Source: Montifringilla adamsi (Eukaryota; Chordata; Aves; Passeriformes; Passeridae). Taken from it: a stretch of 64,000 bases of DNA. The translations under genes and the position numbers were made by a program. Within the stretch, counting starts at the first letter, position 1. Each line of letters begins with the position of its first letter. Of the stretch, positions 1-12,534 are shown piece after piece. The notes under the pieces are model-generated. The model was not told where the DNA came from, did not search any database, and was given only the letters and a program-made list of their open reading frames with translations. The DNA lies in contig JAGGNK010003335.1 in assembly GCA_017590115.1 (NCBI GenBank), forward strand, positions 3,100,001 to 3,164,000, in the 5' to 3' direction.

Positions 1-1185
1 CTTAAGTGCAGTATTTATCATTTGCTAAATCACACTCATTTTTCTGCATTTTGCCAGCAGTTGCATCAATTGTCATTTAACTGCCCTAAATAATGTGTTC
101 TCTTCCCTGCTGTATTAAACTATTTCTATCAAGGCTAATGATTTTCTGATTTCCACATGCCAGTGAGCTTGGCAGTAACAAATGATGCCTCTCTTTTGCA
201 TGTTGCAAGTAGCTTAAATTATATTTTACATACCCATTTAAAGGATCATTAGTTAAGTTAATATCCTTGCTCTTCAGGAGGATCAAGCATTTTAGTAAAG
301 GATAGTTTCACTACACATCCTCTGCTAGAGCTGAGTACACTTTTAGCAGCCTTGGCTTGTTAAACTCACACTCATTACATATGGATAGGCTGTAGAAACC
401 CTAGATATCTATTGTGTTCTCACCTATAGTGGCTTAACACAACAGAACACAGAGCAGATTCCAGCTGTTCTCCAAAGCAGGGGCAAGAAATGCAGTGGTT
501 GGTGAACCATCGACAATTTTATCATTTATCAATTTTGCAGTTCCATGCTGTCTGGTACAATTTTACCAATTAATATCTGATTTCAGTTTAAAAAATATAA
601 AATATAAGCCTAGGTCACCAATACCCTGTGATGAAATTTTAATATGCATTCAAGTTATAAAGCACTTAATTAAAATTAAAAATCAAAATTCTGGTAAACT
701 GAAAAAAGAATTGATATGACTCAAATATACCTTCTTACTAAACGTACCACCAAGAATGTCAGTGGAAACTCCCTCCCATTCATAAGATTGATTTCCTTGG
801 TGAGTGCACAAAATAGCTAAAGCAGTCTTTTAAATATTTACCCACCATTAAGTTACCTTAATCTATTATGGCCATTGGACAATTGCTGATTTATGACAAG
901 AAGCAGCATCCTGGTCATACCCTCTCTGTGTACAGTTTGACAGCATCTCTAAAATACCTCTTGCTGACAGCTTATCTCCCTCACTTTTCCACCCCCCCCC
1001 CCCCAAATTCTTACAGAAAATATTTAACTATTGTAACCATGTACAAACTTGTAATTGGACCTGAACAACACACAGCCCCTAAATATTAAGGAAAGAGCAT
1101 TAATTGACGTGGTTAATCTCTGAAGGACTTGATCAGGAACAGAGGATAAAACCTTCCCATTTCCTGTGGCGTGAATTTCAGCAGG
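1..1185. other. Non-coding A+T-rich stretch, no gene seen
   Basis: Unique-looking A+T-rich DNA with frequent stops in all frames. Only scattered open frames under 75 codons occur, and none has a recognisable domain. The one conspicuous element is the homopolymeric C run listed separately. No splice-flanked conserved exon, RNA gene or known repeat was recognised. Confidence 0.7.
992..1004. repeat. Poly-C run (C13)
   Basis: Thirteen consecutive C residues follow a T/C-rich stretch. This is a mononucleotide microsatellite and a likely place for length variation or sequencing error. It sits inside a 73-codon open frame, so that frame should not be trusted. Confidence 0.95.
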
Positions 1186-1295
1186 TGTCGTGCTTTAACC
1201 CCTGCAGCCACGCACTCACTCCTCCCTGGCGGGTTGGGGGAGAGCTGGGAGAAGGGGAAACCTGGGGGCTGAGATGAGCTCGAGCCTGGCAGGAG
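1186..1295 (-). mobile_element. Fragment of avian endogenous retrovirus LTR (3' end)
   Basis: Seen: the block opens with TGTCGTGCTTTAACCCC, continues through a CACTCACTCCTCCC segment and a G-rich segment with GGGGGAGAG, and ends near GGCTGAGATGAG. This order matches what I remember of a common avian ERV LTR, probably ERVL class, in reverse orientation. On the minus strand it would end in the canonical CA. Similarity fades after about 110 bases, so only the terminal part of the LTR survives and no TATA box or poly-A signal is included. Inference from memory; the class is uncertain. A GC-richer stretch continues to about 1400 and may be a more diverged part of the same insertion. Confidence 0.55.
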
Positions 1296-2699
1296 CCCAG
1301 CAGGGCACTGGGTGCCAACTTACACAGGACAAAGCTCTTCACCAGCCAGAACATCCCAAGAGAACAAAACCTCAGACCAGACATGTATAACTCTGACCAC
1401 AGAAACACCAGAACTGATTCAAAAAGATTCTAGCTAGGATATTGCTCATAGCTTCCATTTCTGGCGCAGATGATGCTTTACTCTTTTCAGCACAGACTCA
1501 AAAGCAATGAAACACAGGATTTAGAAACTGCATTGCTGCCATTACTGCACTGCAGGGTTTTTCCCACAGAATATTCCTCACATTTTCAAATATTCAGGAA
1601 AATAACAAATTAATTCATTTAATATTATCAAATGAATTCCATTACTCTGCACTGCTTTGAAGTATTTCTGAGTTTAAAATGCAAATTAAATCTGAAGATT
1701 TCTTTTCAGTTTATTCACAAAAAGATACAGCCAGTCTACAAGAAAGTCAAGTTAGCATGCCTATCTTCTAGTATTACCCTTTAAGTCTTGAATTAAATGT
1801 TTGAAATGAAGAAAACATTGGTTCCCTCAGGTATAAGCCACCAGCTTTTCTTGTCTGTCAAGTGGCCACAATAAAAGGAAAGCCTTGTTAAATCATTATG
1901 CTGTAAGCATAGCATTCTTTCTCACTACCAATTTCTTAGTACTATAGCTCTTATAAAGAGATAATATTAAACACAAGATGTGTTCTACCTAGACACCAAG
2001 AAACAACTGCATCCTTGTGTGACTCTTGGAGGGTCTTTCAAGTTGAGATTAACTTAAGTTTTCATATGCATTATCAGACCCTTCATTCTTTACACACCTT
2101 GCTTAGACCTAAATTATTCAGGTTTTCCACTACTGCCACTACTGGTATAGTATTGGTAATGGCCTTGTAGACACCACATTGCTGTTTTGGCTATGCCATA
2201 GGCACTCCTATAGGTATGAATAAGACTGTCGTTCAAATGCTAGTAAGAATTTACATTCTTGAAAAGGACAATGTCACTGTCAGCACTTCCCTCTTTGGTG
2301 CCCTTGGTTTGGAGTATTACCAAGAAAATTTCTGCTGGACTTGCCTGTTCCTGCCTATGACATCCTGACACAGAACATTTTTATACCTCAGGGCTGTGTT
2401 TACCAGAGTTCACACTGGCTCTGCTGGTGAGCCAGTGAACATTGCTGCCCTTGGTCCCCCTGCTCCCTCCAGCATCACAGGACTGATTTGATGAGCCATG
2501 CAAGGCCTGCTACCTTTGGTGTTATGGGAAGTTTCCTGTCTGACATCCAGGAGCCACTGCTGCCATCCCATCCACTCCGGCTGAGCTGGGCTCCAGGGCC
2601 CGCGGCAGGGGCAGCCCCAGTGAGGCCAAGGATGCCCTGCTCCCCTCCCTGCACACCCCACTCACACAGTCAGACCACATTTCCCATAACAGAGTCCCA
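1296..2699. other. Non-coding stretch; GC-richer second part without a recognised gene
   Basis: The stretch 1400-2400 is ordinary A+T-rich DNA. From about 2400 to 2700 it becomes GC-richer and holds overlapping open frames of 76-83 codons on both strands, which is typical of locally stop-poor GC-rich sequence. No domain is recognisable. The GC-richer part directly adjoins the candidate LTR at 2700-3023 and may belong to the same insertion. Confidence 0.5.
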
Positions 2700-3023
2700 G
2701 ATCCTTAAAATAATTTAATCACTGGGCAACAACAAAATAACAGCTCAAGCTGGTGCCTCTGAGGAGGGACCCAGAACGAAGAACCCCTGGGCTTTCATAC
2801 CCTCCCAGTCTAAACATGGCAGAGTCTGTGGGTCCTTGTATCCTGCCATGAATCCTACACCTCCAGGTGTCCCTCACCTGCACAGGACACAAGTCCCTGA
2901 GCCCTTTGTTGTGCAAAGGTCAGCAGGTCACAACCTCTTCTCTGGGGCTTTTGCCACCCAGAGCTAAATCTGCAGCTCCCACTGCAGCTCCACCCAGAGC
3001 CACCTGCACCAAACAAAATCCAC
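2700..3023 (-). mobile_element. Candidate solo LTR of an avian endogenous retrovirus
   Basis: Read on the minus strand, this block has the layout of a retroviral LTR. A GC-rich U3-like part begins at about 3023 with TGTGGATTTTG. A degenerate TATA-like GGTATGAAA follows at 2792-2800. Next come a GGGTCCCTCCTCAGAGGC segment and an ATTAAA poly-A-signal variant at 2714-2719. The text resembles an LTR I associate with passerine genomes, but both boundaries are approximate and no target-site duplication was identified. A CR1 tail on the opposite strand starts within 20 bases of its right edge. Alternative: an unrelated GC-rich repeat. Confidence 0.45.
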
Positions 3024-3040
3024 AGCATTTAAACTGCTAA

Positions 3041-3196
3041 TTCAGAGAAGCTGTGGCTGTCCCATCCCTAGAAGTGTTCTAGGCCAGGTTGGATGAGGAT
3101 CTAGTAAATGGCACCTGTGCCCATGGCAGGAATGTTGGAGCTAGCTGACCCTTAAGTTCCTTCCCAACCCAAACCATTCCATTACTGTGATTCTAC
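3041..3196 (+). mobile_element. CR1 LINE fragment, 3' end
   Basis: The sequence runs from GAGAAGCTGTGGCTGTCCCA through GGCCAGGTTGGATGAGG to CCTTCCCAACCC and ends in GTGATTCTAC. This is the order of landmarks at the 3' end of avian CR1 elements, ending in the characteristic ATTCTA tail. Only about 155 bases remain, so the element is heavily 5'-truncated, as is usual for CR1. It contains no reverse-transcriptase sequence and is a dead copy. Several small deletions relative to the usual tail indicate age. Confidence 0.9.
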
Positions 3197-5654
3197 ATCC
3201 CCTGCTCAGGAAGGTCCTGCCATTTTTATTCTAGCAAGTTAGCCTGTCTTTCAGTCAATTATTCAAGCTCTCAATGTTTTAGCTTTTCTTGACAGCCCAA
3301 AAACTTGGGCAGTAATTTCCCAGAGTCCTATCACTGAAGAGCCCCTTTGCCTCCCTCTATTTAATTAGGTCAAAACGTTCATTCTTTCAGTATTTGTTTT
3401 AATCAAGGGCAAATCAGGAACCAAGCAAGATAAACTGGTCAGAGGTTGTTGTCACTGATTATTTTGAATGTAAATGAATACAAAATGTATTATGGACACA
3501 AGGCACTTGAAAAACCATTAGCATTTTCTAAAATGTTCGTAGGTGGCATACAATGTTTACCTCCAAATGGAGGAAATAGAATGAAAGATTATTTTTATTT
3601 TGCCTTTGGCCTCAGAAATGAACAAAGCTAGTGCACAGAAATGGTAATAAAGAGTTATCATAACCTGCGGGAACCTATTAAATTTCAATTAAGAGTATAA
3701 ACTTCAGGCTATAGAACTGAAAGGGACAAACATCCCTTCAGACCAGAATGAAAGGCATCTTCAAAAATCAGATCCTAAAGGACTAGATAGATTAAATCCT
3801 TGCATAAGCTTAAAAATCCCAATTCACAACCAGCAGAAAATAGAGCTAGTCTAATTTATTCATGGTGTATTTTATTGTATTCAACAGAGTAGAACATTAT
3901 TTTTCTATGTTGAGTTATAACCCCCTACTCATAGAGGTAGCTTTTGATTTCAGTCTCATTGCCTTGGGCGAACATGGCTGAGGACCCACAAGGCTGTGTC
4001 AGATGCTGATTGATTCATTTGAAACTGGAAGATAATAGAAACTGCTCAAATTGACTGCAAGAAAAAGAAATGTGAATTGGGACATTAGGCAAATTACAAA
4101 GCAGCTTTGTAATCTTAATTTTAAGAATTACTCTAACATGAGAAACACAAGGATGTTAATTCAAAATTTTCATATAAGCTTACTAGCATCCATTACAACT
4201 TATCTGTTGGATGACATTCTCTAAATTTTGAGGAGATTAGAGACTATATGAAGCCTATAAAACTGAAAGTTAAAAAGGCATGTTCTAGACATTCATTTAT
4301 CATTTATTTGTTCCAGAAGCTCAATTCCTTTGGTGATCAGCAGGGGTTTCCCAAATAGCAGAGGGACCTCATTTAACACATTATGTTCTTAGTCTTTTTA
4401 GTAAGATATTGCTGATTTAACCCTTGAAGTTTAGATGATGTAATTAGGGCAGCAGAAGAGGAGCAGGAGTAGCAGCACAGCCTTGTCACTGAGTGGCCAG
4501 GCACACAAAGGGCAAGTGACAACAATCCCTGAGCCCATGTGTGGCACACAACCCAGCTGAGTGTCCAGGGCTGAGGTGCAAAGGGGTAAGAGGTCTGGCA
4601 AATGTAGAAACAACTGAAACACAGCTCCATCTTTAAATACTGAGATTAAAAGGAGGGGTGATTTCCCAGCTCTGACCTGCTCCTGCTCCTTAACCTGCAG
4701 CTCTCTCTGTGTCACATCAGACATGTCAGAGATTAGTGCTTGCACGACTTCTCCCCAGGGAGCAGCAGGAAAGGACAATAAATTGGGCAGTTTAGCATAA
4801 AGAGATCCTGCCTTTCAAGAGATGTCTGTGAGATGGAGCTCATTCTCATGGGTTTTTAACATCAGGTTTGGTACCGCTACGCAACACATGTGCAAAGAAA
4901 ATTAACTAAAACTAGAATTTAACACAAAATGAAACATAAATACTATCAAAAAATAAAGGCTGGAGTACTGACAAGGCACAATCATTGTTTTCTTGAATTC
5001 TATTAAACTGTAGATTTCTGCTCTGAAGACTTTGTTTAACTTGACAGATAATGCATACACCATTATGAAAGGTGAACAACAGACACAAGATAAAATGTAC
5101 ATTGTCTTTTATGACAGTTTATTACCTAGGAGTCCATTAGTTGGAGAAAAAATTTAAAATAAAAACTTACATTTTTAACTGAGATAAATATTCATACAGA
5201 AAACATAAAAATTACTTATAAGTTGAAGCTGCTGACACCATTATTCATACTTGTCTTACAGCCGAAAAGCAATGTGAATATTGACAGGAAAAACATCTGC
5301 CATGCAGATACTCAGAAATAATTCTACTCACTGCAGATTCCCAAATTTCTCTTATCCTGAGTCCCCCTGTGATGCTTGAAGAGTAGAATTTGTAGAATGA
5401 TAATAAAGCATTAAGGGAGACGAGGGAATTGCTCTTCACACACAAATGTTCATTTTTTTTGGCTTTCCTATCAATAAGGGGTAATGTACATAGGGTGTTT
5501 CTCTGTGCTGTGGCTGAGGGCAGTTTACACCCCAGGCACAGGGAACCCTCAGATTCCTTGGCTTTCCCTGGGGAGAGAATGCAATGAGTTTTGCATTCTT
5601 GGACCAAACAAAAGCAGTCTGTTAATTCTTGCTAAGCCACTCTCACTCACTGAT
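3197..5654. other. Non-coding stretch, no gene seen
   Basis: Mostly A+T-rich unique DNA. A somewhat GC-richer block at about 4430-4780 holds a 115-codon minus-strand frame with leucine/cysteine-rich low-complexity content and no recognisable domain. It overlaps a second frame of 85 codons on the same strand, which argues against coding. No tandem repeat or RNA gene was noticed. Confidence 0.6.
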
Positions 5655-5880
5655 GATTATCACAGAGCAGTTTGGGTTGGATGGGACCTTAAAGACCATC
5701 TCTTTCCAATCCCATGGCAGGGACACCTTCCACTAGACCAGGGTAACCCCATCCAACCTGGCCATGGACACTTCCAGGGCTGGGGCAGCCACAGCTTCCC
5801 TGGCTAACCTGTGCCCCAGCCTCAGCCCCTCACACAGAAGAATATCTTCCTTTTATCTATTCCAGTTTAACCTCTTGGCC
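5655..5880 (-). mobile_element. CR1 LINE fragment, 3' end (reverse orientation)
   Basis: The plus strand shows the reverse complement of a CR1 tail: AGTTTGGGTTGGATGGGACC, CATGGCAGGGACACC, CCACTAGACCAGGG, CATCCAACCTGGCC and ACTTCCAGGGCTGGGGCAGC, in that order. It fades near AGTTTAACCTCT. About 225 bases are present, all from the 3' region; the ORFs are absent. The 107-codon plus-strand frame across 5484-5807 runs through this repeat antisense to CR1 and is not a gene. Confidence 0.95.
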
Positions 5881-7098
5881 TATGAAGTTCCTGTATGACA
5901 TTGCCAGTCCCCTGAGCCACACGGGCCTGGATGAACAACAGTGTTTGCATCACATTTCCAGATCCTGACTGATAATGTAAAGTCAGAAACCATCTGCAGA
6001 TTTTGCCTATAGTGCACACAACTCCACAGTCCTTCTTTCCTCAGAACATTTCTGTACTGTTAAGATAGTTTAAGATACTTTTTTTTAAGATTTGTGGTTT
6101 TTATTTTAAATTCAGATGTTCAAGTCCTTTTAAACTGTGTATATGTTTCAAGGCTTTGCACTATCAGCAGTGATCTCCTTTGCTCTTTTTAGCAATTGCC
6201 AATTTACAGCCACCTCCTTTCTCCCCTTTGCTCTGCAATCCAGGTAACACTATTACGTTTTTTTTTTCTACCAGCTAATGCAACTGCTGTAATGTAGGCA
6301 ATTATGTTTACATTTCTTATCTGCTCTATGACTCTTGCTTCACTGCCATAGAAAGAGCACTTGAACATTTCCATAGGAAAAAAAAATATGCAGGTGAATT
6401 GATCTAAAGAATTTCCAGAGATTGTCACTTTTTTTTACACATTAGCAATATTTTTATGTGTAATACAATGTATAGTTCACATACATTAAGCCAACACCTA
6501 CTTAGCATACACTACTTTGTTACACTGTGCTTTAACACAGATATTAAAAATTGCCTTCTAGATGCATTATAAGTAATTCTTAAACTTTGTTTAAAGTGTC
6601 TGAATATCCTATGGTTTTGAACACAGCACTGTACCTATGGCCTGACAACTTGCAAATTAAAGTGCAGGGTCCTTTTGCTGCACTTTCAGCAGAGGGAAAA
6701 GCTCACTCCAGATGCTAAAACAAGCAGTACAAATTCTCTGCCCCCTAGCCCTTGCTCAGGAGCTACAGCTTGAGGGCCAAACCCAAGCAGCCATAAAAGT
6801 TGATTCTGAAAAAGTTATCATTTTTCTGGAGGCACAGACCCATAACTTCTATGGGAAACTATTTGTAGCTATGGTTAACTTTGAATAACAGAACAGCCCA
6901 CGGTTTTAGCCCCTTGTGCCAGCTATACCGACACCATTCTCCAAGGGCAGGATGAAAAATAAGAATCGTAGGCACCAAAAAATAGGCCAGATACTGAATG
7001 TGAATGGTGCTCTGTGATTCACAACCTTGATCTTACAAATGTTTTCATGGAATCTTTTTAGTCATTACAAACATACTTCACCATCTTACCTCTCCTAA
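5881..7098. other. Non-coding stretch, no gene seen
   Basis: Unique-looking A+T-rich DNA with several short T or A runs (for example near 6080, 6260, 6380 and 6430). Open frames are under 75 codons. No known repeat, RNA gene or strong motif was recognised. Confidence 0.65.
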
Positions 7099-7160
7099 AA
7101 TGTGTTGTAATGTAATGTTGTAATGTAATGTAATGTTGTAATGTGGTGTAATGTAATGTT
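7099..7160. repeat. Imperfect TAATG pentanucleotide microsatellite
   Basis: TAATG units alternate with the related TTGTAATG across about 60 bases, so pure 5-bp periodicity is interrupted by 8-bp units. The array is short and has decayed at its right end, where one unit reads TGTGGTG. Confidence 0.9.
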
Positions 7161-10100
7161 TTTCCATTCACATTGGTGTAAAAGCCCCACCATTTGATTA
7201 AAAGAAAAATCTAGGAACTTCTGAGTCAATGACAGCATGTCCCATTTTTTGTGTCATTTTTAGTTATTCATACAATTATACATTAACATTAGAAAAAAGG
7301 AAAACACAACTCATAATTGAAGGAGACAACAGTAAGCAGTGATTTAATTTAGCTTTCTGAAGAGCTTATTCCATACTTTGAGATTAGTGAGGATTCACTG
7401 CTTCCATGTACACAAACTTTGCTCCTGCTGGGGAATTTTCCAATGTGCTGGAAATAAAACACCTGTTAGTGATGATCTTAGTTTCAAAATTTGGGTGATC
7501 TTTAAATCCTCCTTTTGCTTGCTCTGTATAATTAGGGAATGGAGAGGCAGCAGGCAGGCTTAAGTAAGACAAAGTGGCAGAGCTGCAGGCAGTTTCTTTA
7601 AGGCCTCCCAGTACAAAAACGGAAATGTTAAATAGGTAGAATGCAAAAGCAATGAAAATTCTGTAAGGACGACTCTCTGAAATATACCAATATAGATTTA
7701 TCTTGGGGAGGGATGAATCAGGGCTTGGAAAGTCTCCATGCAAAAATGAGAATCAGCAAAGGTCCCTGAGCATTAAACAACAGCTTATTTATGTCCTGTT
7801 CTCTCACACAATGCATGGACTTGAAACACCTTGAGAATTTTGATAGCAGCAACAGAACCTGAGTAAGAGTTGGGGATGCAGATGGAGCCAGCAGTGAGGA
7901 CTGCCAGGCCCACATTACTGTTAGCTCAGGGAATCTCTGGGCTGAGTTTCATTAATTTCACAACAGACATGTCTGTACAATGCATTGGCTATTTCTGCTG
8001 AAATCTTTATTCTGAATATATGAATATATCTACAGAAATTATGGACAGAAATGAGAATATAAAGTGCCCAAGTGATGGCCATAATTACACAAAAACAATG
8101 TATTATTAAAAAATCCCAAACAATTCCCTTTATGCAGTTGCACCATAGTACTTAAAGAACTTCAGCACAGAAATGCTGCTCTCCATATACCTCATCTAAA
8201 TGGTAGCTATGTTATGCAGAAACCCTCTGCACAGCTATTAGATATTCAGACTCTCCTGTCTATCAAATGGCTACTCCCTGAGTCAACTTCCTTAGTTCAA
8301 ATACTACTTTGTTCATCTGCAAAACTTGAACTGCATAGCTAAGTGCTGAGTAGAACTAAAATACAAATAATAATGAGGGGTAAACAAATTCCAAAGTTCA
8401 TTTCTTGCATGGCAAAGGGCAGAGTGCTGGATTAAATCTGACAAATCTCATCCCTAATCCCATTTCTCTCTAACCCACTTATAATTCTACCAATATTGAT
8501 AAAGACAGCATCTTGAATGACATGCTTATCAGAGAGATTATGTAGTATCTGTGAACCTTTCTGCTGAAGGGCAAATGTCACCATGGGCTATTATTTGCAT
8601 AATACATGAGGAAATGAAAAATTGAGGCTTCTTCAATCATTTTCAAAAACTGATTTTTTTGCTGCCATTCATATTTTGATTTAAATATTTAAACATCCAG
8701 CATAAATGGTCACAAGCATTAATCACTGTGCAATTAACACCTGTTCTTGTATTCAACCATGCCTACTGTCAATTAGAAATGCTGTGGTAGTAGTAAGCAA
8801 CAATGGTGTGAATTACAATCTTGGTAGGTTTTGCAATACAATGAAGCTGAAGATTTTAATTAACATGGAGATTCCTAAAAAATTGAAAGGGGATCTTTCA
8901 TTTCACTTATACCTACCAATATCTGTCCACATGGCAAAAGCTCCAAGGAAACACTACAAAGCTGAAAAGATGGAAAACCAAACATCTTGGTTTGATGAGC
9001 TGTGACAGCCTAAAAAAGTAACGAAAAAAACCCAAAAACTGTTTGACAAAATGTACAGAAGAAGTTTCAAACCACGATTGTACAAGATTTTCATCCCAAA
9101 CCTGACTGAAATAGAAGACTGTATGTAAATTGGTAAATGAAAGCTGTGGTGAATGTGCAGAGACACTCTAAACCACAGTCTGGCCAATTTGTACCTGTAA
9201 ATTATCAGGCTGTTCTACTCAGTGTGAGCTGTTGCAGGGAGCAGGAAAAGGGATGGCAGCACACAAAGACTTTGACCCTCCTTTTCTACTTCCTTCCTGG
9301 ACAATTCTGATGATGAATATCAGATTTTAGCTCTGTTAGTTGCACATGAAGGCAATCTGCCTATTAATTTTCCATTGTAGCTTCCATTTTGCCACATTAT
9401 TCTATTTTCTAAAATCACTGCATGTTTGATGGCAGTGCCACAGAAAATATGCAATACTGGCACGTGCTGATCAAGCACGCGTGATTTCCTCACTGCAACG
9501 ATTGCACTGCAGCTCTCAGAGTTATTGCCAGTGCTAAGCCCTGTTGAACCATGAGATCCTGTGATCATTACCATCCATCTGCACCACCACCCACAGGGCA
9601 GAGAAGGTCACAGCAGCCTGCCAGGGAATGACAGAGGATGTGTGTGCAAACCAGCAGTGACCAAACCGCGTGGAGTCCGAGTTACTCCTTAGCAGCACAA
9701 GAGGCAAGGCACAGGGAAAAAACAGAGGAATGTATTTCATAGCACCAGTAAGAGCAGCAGATATCATTTGTGTTTCTCCATTTCAGAATGGAGAATGGCT
9801 CTTAAAGTGTTTTCATGTAAAGGCGAGAAAATTATTTTGTCATCACCTTTCCACAGTCTTGTCCCGAGTGCTCCAAGTGTAACAAAATCCCTGCAGGAAT
9901 TGCCTTTCCCCTTCCCACAAACAGAACCTTCCACCCTCCTGCAACTGTACAGATATTTTTGTAACATGAGAGCACAGAAATGTTTTGTATAACAGTGGGA
10001 CTGCAAGCTGCAGGCTAAAGGACAAGTCAGCTTCTCTTCTGCTCGCTCATACTAAATAAACATGGCAAGTGGCTCCAGCCCATGAGAAGGGAGGCTGATG

Positions 10101-11749
10101 AGGTGTGTTTCCTTCAGCTGAGTGGAAAATATCTGTCCACACCTCTGGCAGCCACAGGCAATGATGATTCTCATATAATTACACAAAGGCCTCTTATTTT
10201 GCAATAATCAAGTGAGACATGAAGCAAGTAGTGCCACCAGCAAAACAACAAAATAAAAACTGCCACGTTGCCCATGAGCAACGGCTTGGTTTGCTTGAGT
10301 GCACACTGCACAAACTTATTCAAACAGACCTTGACCATTTGATTATTCCCGTTTTTTTTCTGTGTAACATTTTAAGCAATTCCCTGGGCCATGCTAAGAC
10401 AAACTGCGAGACTGCGTTTTGCAGTCCAGACACCACAGAAACATAAGATGGTCTTGCCTGCAGAAATAGTCAATGAAAAGGTTTGGGTATTTTTTTTTAA
10501 TTAAATAAAAAAAAATTAGCATGACACAGAAGACAGTATCATCCTGTGGCAAGAGCTTTAGCAATGATAAATTGGCAGGAGGGCTTTATTCTTATCACTG
10601 GAAACAAAAAATAAAGCCAGCAAATAAATATGTAAAAAGGACCAGAAACCTGCATGGCCCGTGACATTAATATTAGAGTTGCTCATTGTGATCCAAATGC
10701 ATGCAACTGGATGAATGCACCTTAACCTACCCCAAAATATAAAATTATTACATGCACTGGGGTTTTTCTAATGGTAGGATAGCTTGAGATGTAAAACTTA
10801 TGGTCTGATACCTACAGATCTTCTTGGTCAGGCTAATTCTCTGGATTTTTCTCTTGTTCACCAATTCAATCATCAATGAGATGATTATTCACATTTTGAA
10901 AGCATACAGGTATTTCCAAAAAAAGGAAATTCAAATAATTGCAAATTCACAGTATTGCAAATTATGAATTTGGAATAACTTGGAATTTGGAGAAGCTGTT
11001 TCGAAGCATCTCAAAATCACTCTGCATTCTAATCCTTTAGCCAAGTATTCATCTGGCACATGTAAATGAAATATTGTCACTCTTAATTCTATTGTCTGCG
11101 TCTCATGGAAATGTTCAGTTGTCCACCTCTCTCTTTGGAGCTGCACCTGGTACATTTTTCTGATATGAGTGTGAACCACTGAAAATTGCTCTGAGTTAAA
11201 CTGTCAATCATAACGATGGTTTTCCCCTCCAAAGCTGAGGAAGATTTCAAAGTATACTTGGCATGTTCAGAAATTAAACTACATGTGCTGCATGTGATAA
11301 TTGTAGGACACACATGAAAGTAATTTTAGCAGTAACCACTTCAGCAATATTCATTAACAAGATATGTCTGATGCAGGAAAGAAATCAGCTTTTATAAAAA
11401 ATTAATGGAGAGCTCCAGAGAGTGCAAAGCTTTCCTCAAGCAGAACTTGATTTTTTTCTTCTCTTACATGAATCTGTTCTTCCCTTTTGTCTCTGTCCAT
11501 GTTTTCTCACCAAGTACATGACTTTGTAGAAGTTCAGAATAAGTATTTCTGTGATTTTTCCATTCTACAGCTACATTTCCATACAGCAGCTATTCAGTAA
11601 GAGACTGTTCCCATTCTCACCCTCTGACAGGGCTGCCCTCCAGCTGCACAGCAGTTGTCACTCCTTACACCTTCACCCTGCTCACTCATAAGGTTCAGGT
11701 GGCATTGGCGCTTATGTTTGCTTTTGTTTTAACAAAACAAAATATCTAG
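7161..11749. other. Non-coding stretch with scattered short frames, no gene supported
   Basis: A+T-rich DNA. The densest cluster of open frames is at 9530-10030, where frames of 60-80 codons overlap on both strands. One plus-strand frame has an ATG at 9789 and runs to 9992, and a pyrimidine-rich acceptor-like TTTCTCCATTTCAG ends near 9785. The peptide has no recognisable domain, so this is not called as a gene. At 10267-10282 there is a GTTGCC / AGCAAC inverted pair with a 4-base spacer, a weak RFX-like match. No known repeat was recognised. Confidence 0.5.
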
Positions 11750-11905
11750 GAAATATAATAATAATAAATAAATAAATAGAAATAATAAATACCTAGATTA
11801 ATAAATATCTAGAAAATTACATAAATAGATAATGATATATAATAATTATCTAGAAAATTACATAAATATCTAGATAATAAATATCTAGAAGATTACATAA
11901 ACAGA
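11750..11905. repeat. A+T-rich tandem repeat block (AATA units and an ATCTAGAAAATTACATAAA motif)
   Basis: The first 55 bases are AATA/ATAA microsatellite. After that, ATCTAGAA(A/G)ATTACATAAA occurs three times, spaced by A+T-rich filler that also contains CTAGAT. The block is almost free of G and C apart from CTAG. It looks like a microsatellite in which a longer unit has been secondarily duplicated. Confidence 0.85.
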
Positions 11906-12519
11906 ACATTTTCAGGAAAAAAAGTTACAATATTCTCTTACAAAAGGGGAGGAAATTATTCTTTGATTTGATTTGAACTACTGCTTGACTTAATAAGATG
12001 TTTCTGAATACCTGCTACAGAGCATTTTCAAAGACCCCTTAACACTGAACAATCTGGCCACTTCTTTCCCTGCTATCTCTATTTACTTGATTTGCCCTAT
12101 GGCTTGGCATTAAAAATTAGTTACTGATACTAGATTCTTCACAGTTTTTCTTATTACTTTCTGACTTTCTCATTAATAGACAAACAAATTGACATGAGAA
12201 ATAGTCTTTTGTTGAGCTCCCCGTAACTTTAAAGGTGCTATTGGCAGTGCAGTGATAGTGCAGGAAACAGCTCCTACAAAAGGTGCATTTCTTATTCCAT
12301 TTTCTTCTTGACACAGTGAGGACTGACAGTGGAGAGAATTCACTTTGCTTACAAAATTGATTAGTTTGGAAACAATCACTTGCGTAATTAAGATAGGTCA
12401 GGCCAAGTTTCTTTATAAATAATTCATCAGGAAACTACTCTATAAAAAGCTAGAGAAATGCCACTCCAGGTGCACTCTTTTAAACTATTTCTGTATAAAT
12501 CAATTAAGGTGTTTTATTT

Positions 12520-12534
12520 TGACACCCGGTGTCA
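12520..12534. promoter_or_regulatory. Perfect 15-nt inverted repeat TGACACC-C-GGTGTCA
   Basis: Two 7-base arms are exact reverse complements around a single C, in a locally T-rich setting with no related repeat nearby. The arms begin with TGACA, the core recognised by TALE homeodomain proteins, and the architecture resembles a dimer-binding site. The protein, if any, is unknown, and a palindrome of this size can occur by chance in 64 kb. Confidence 0.25.
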
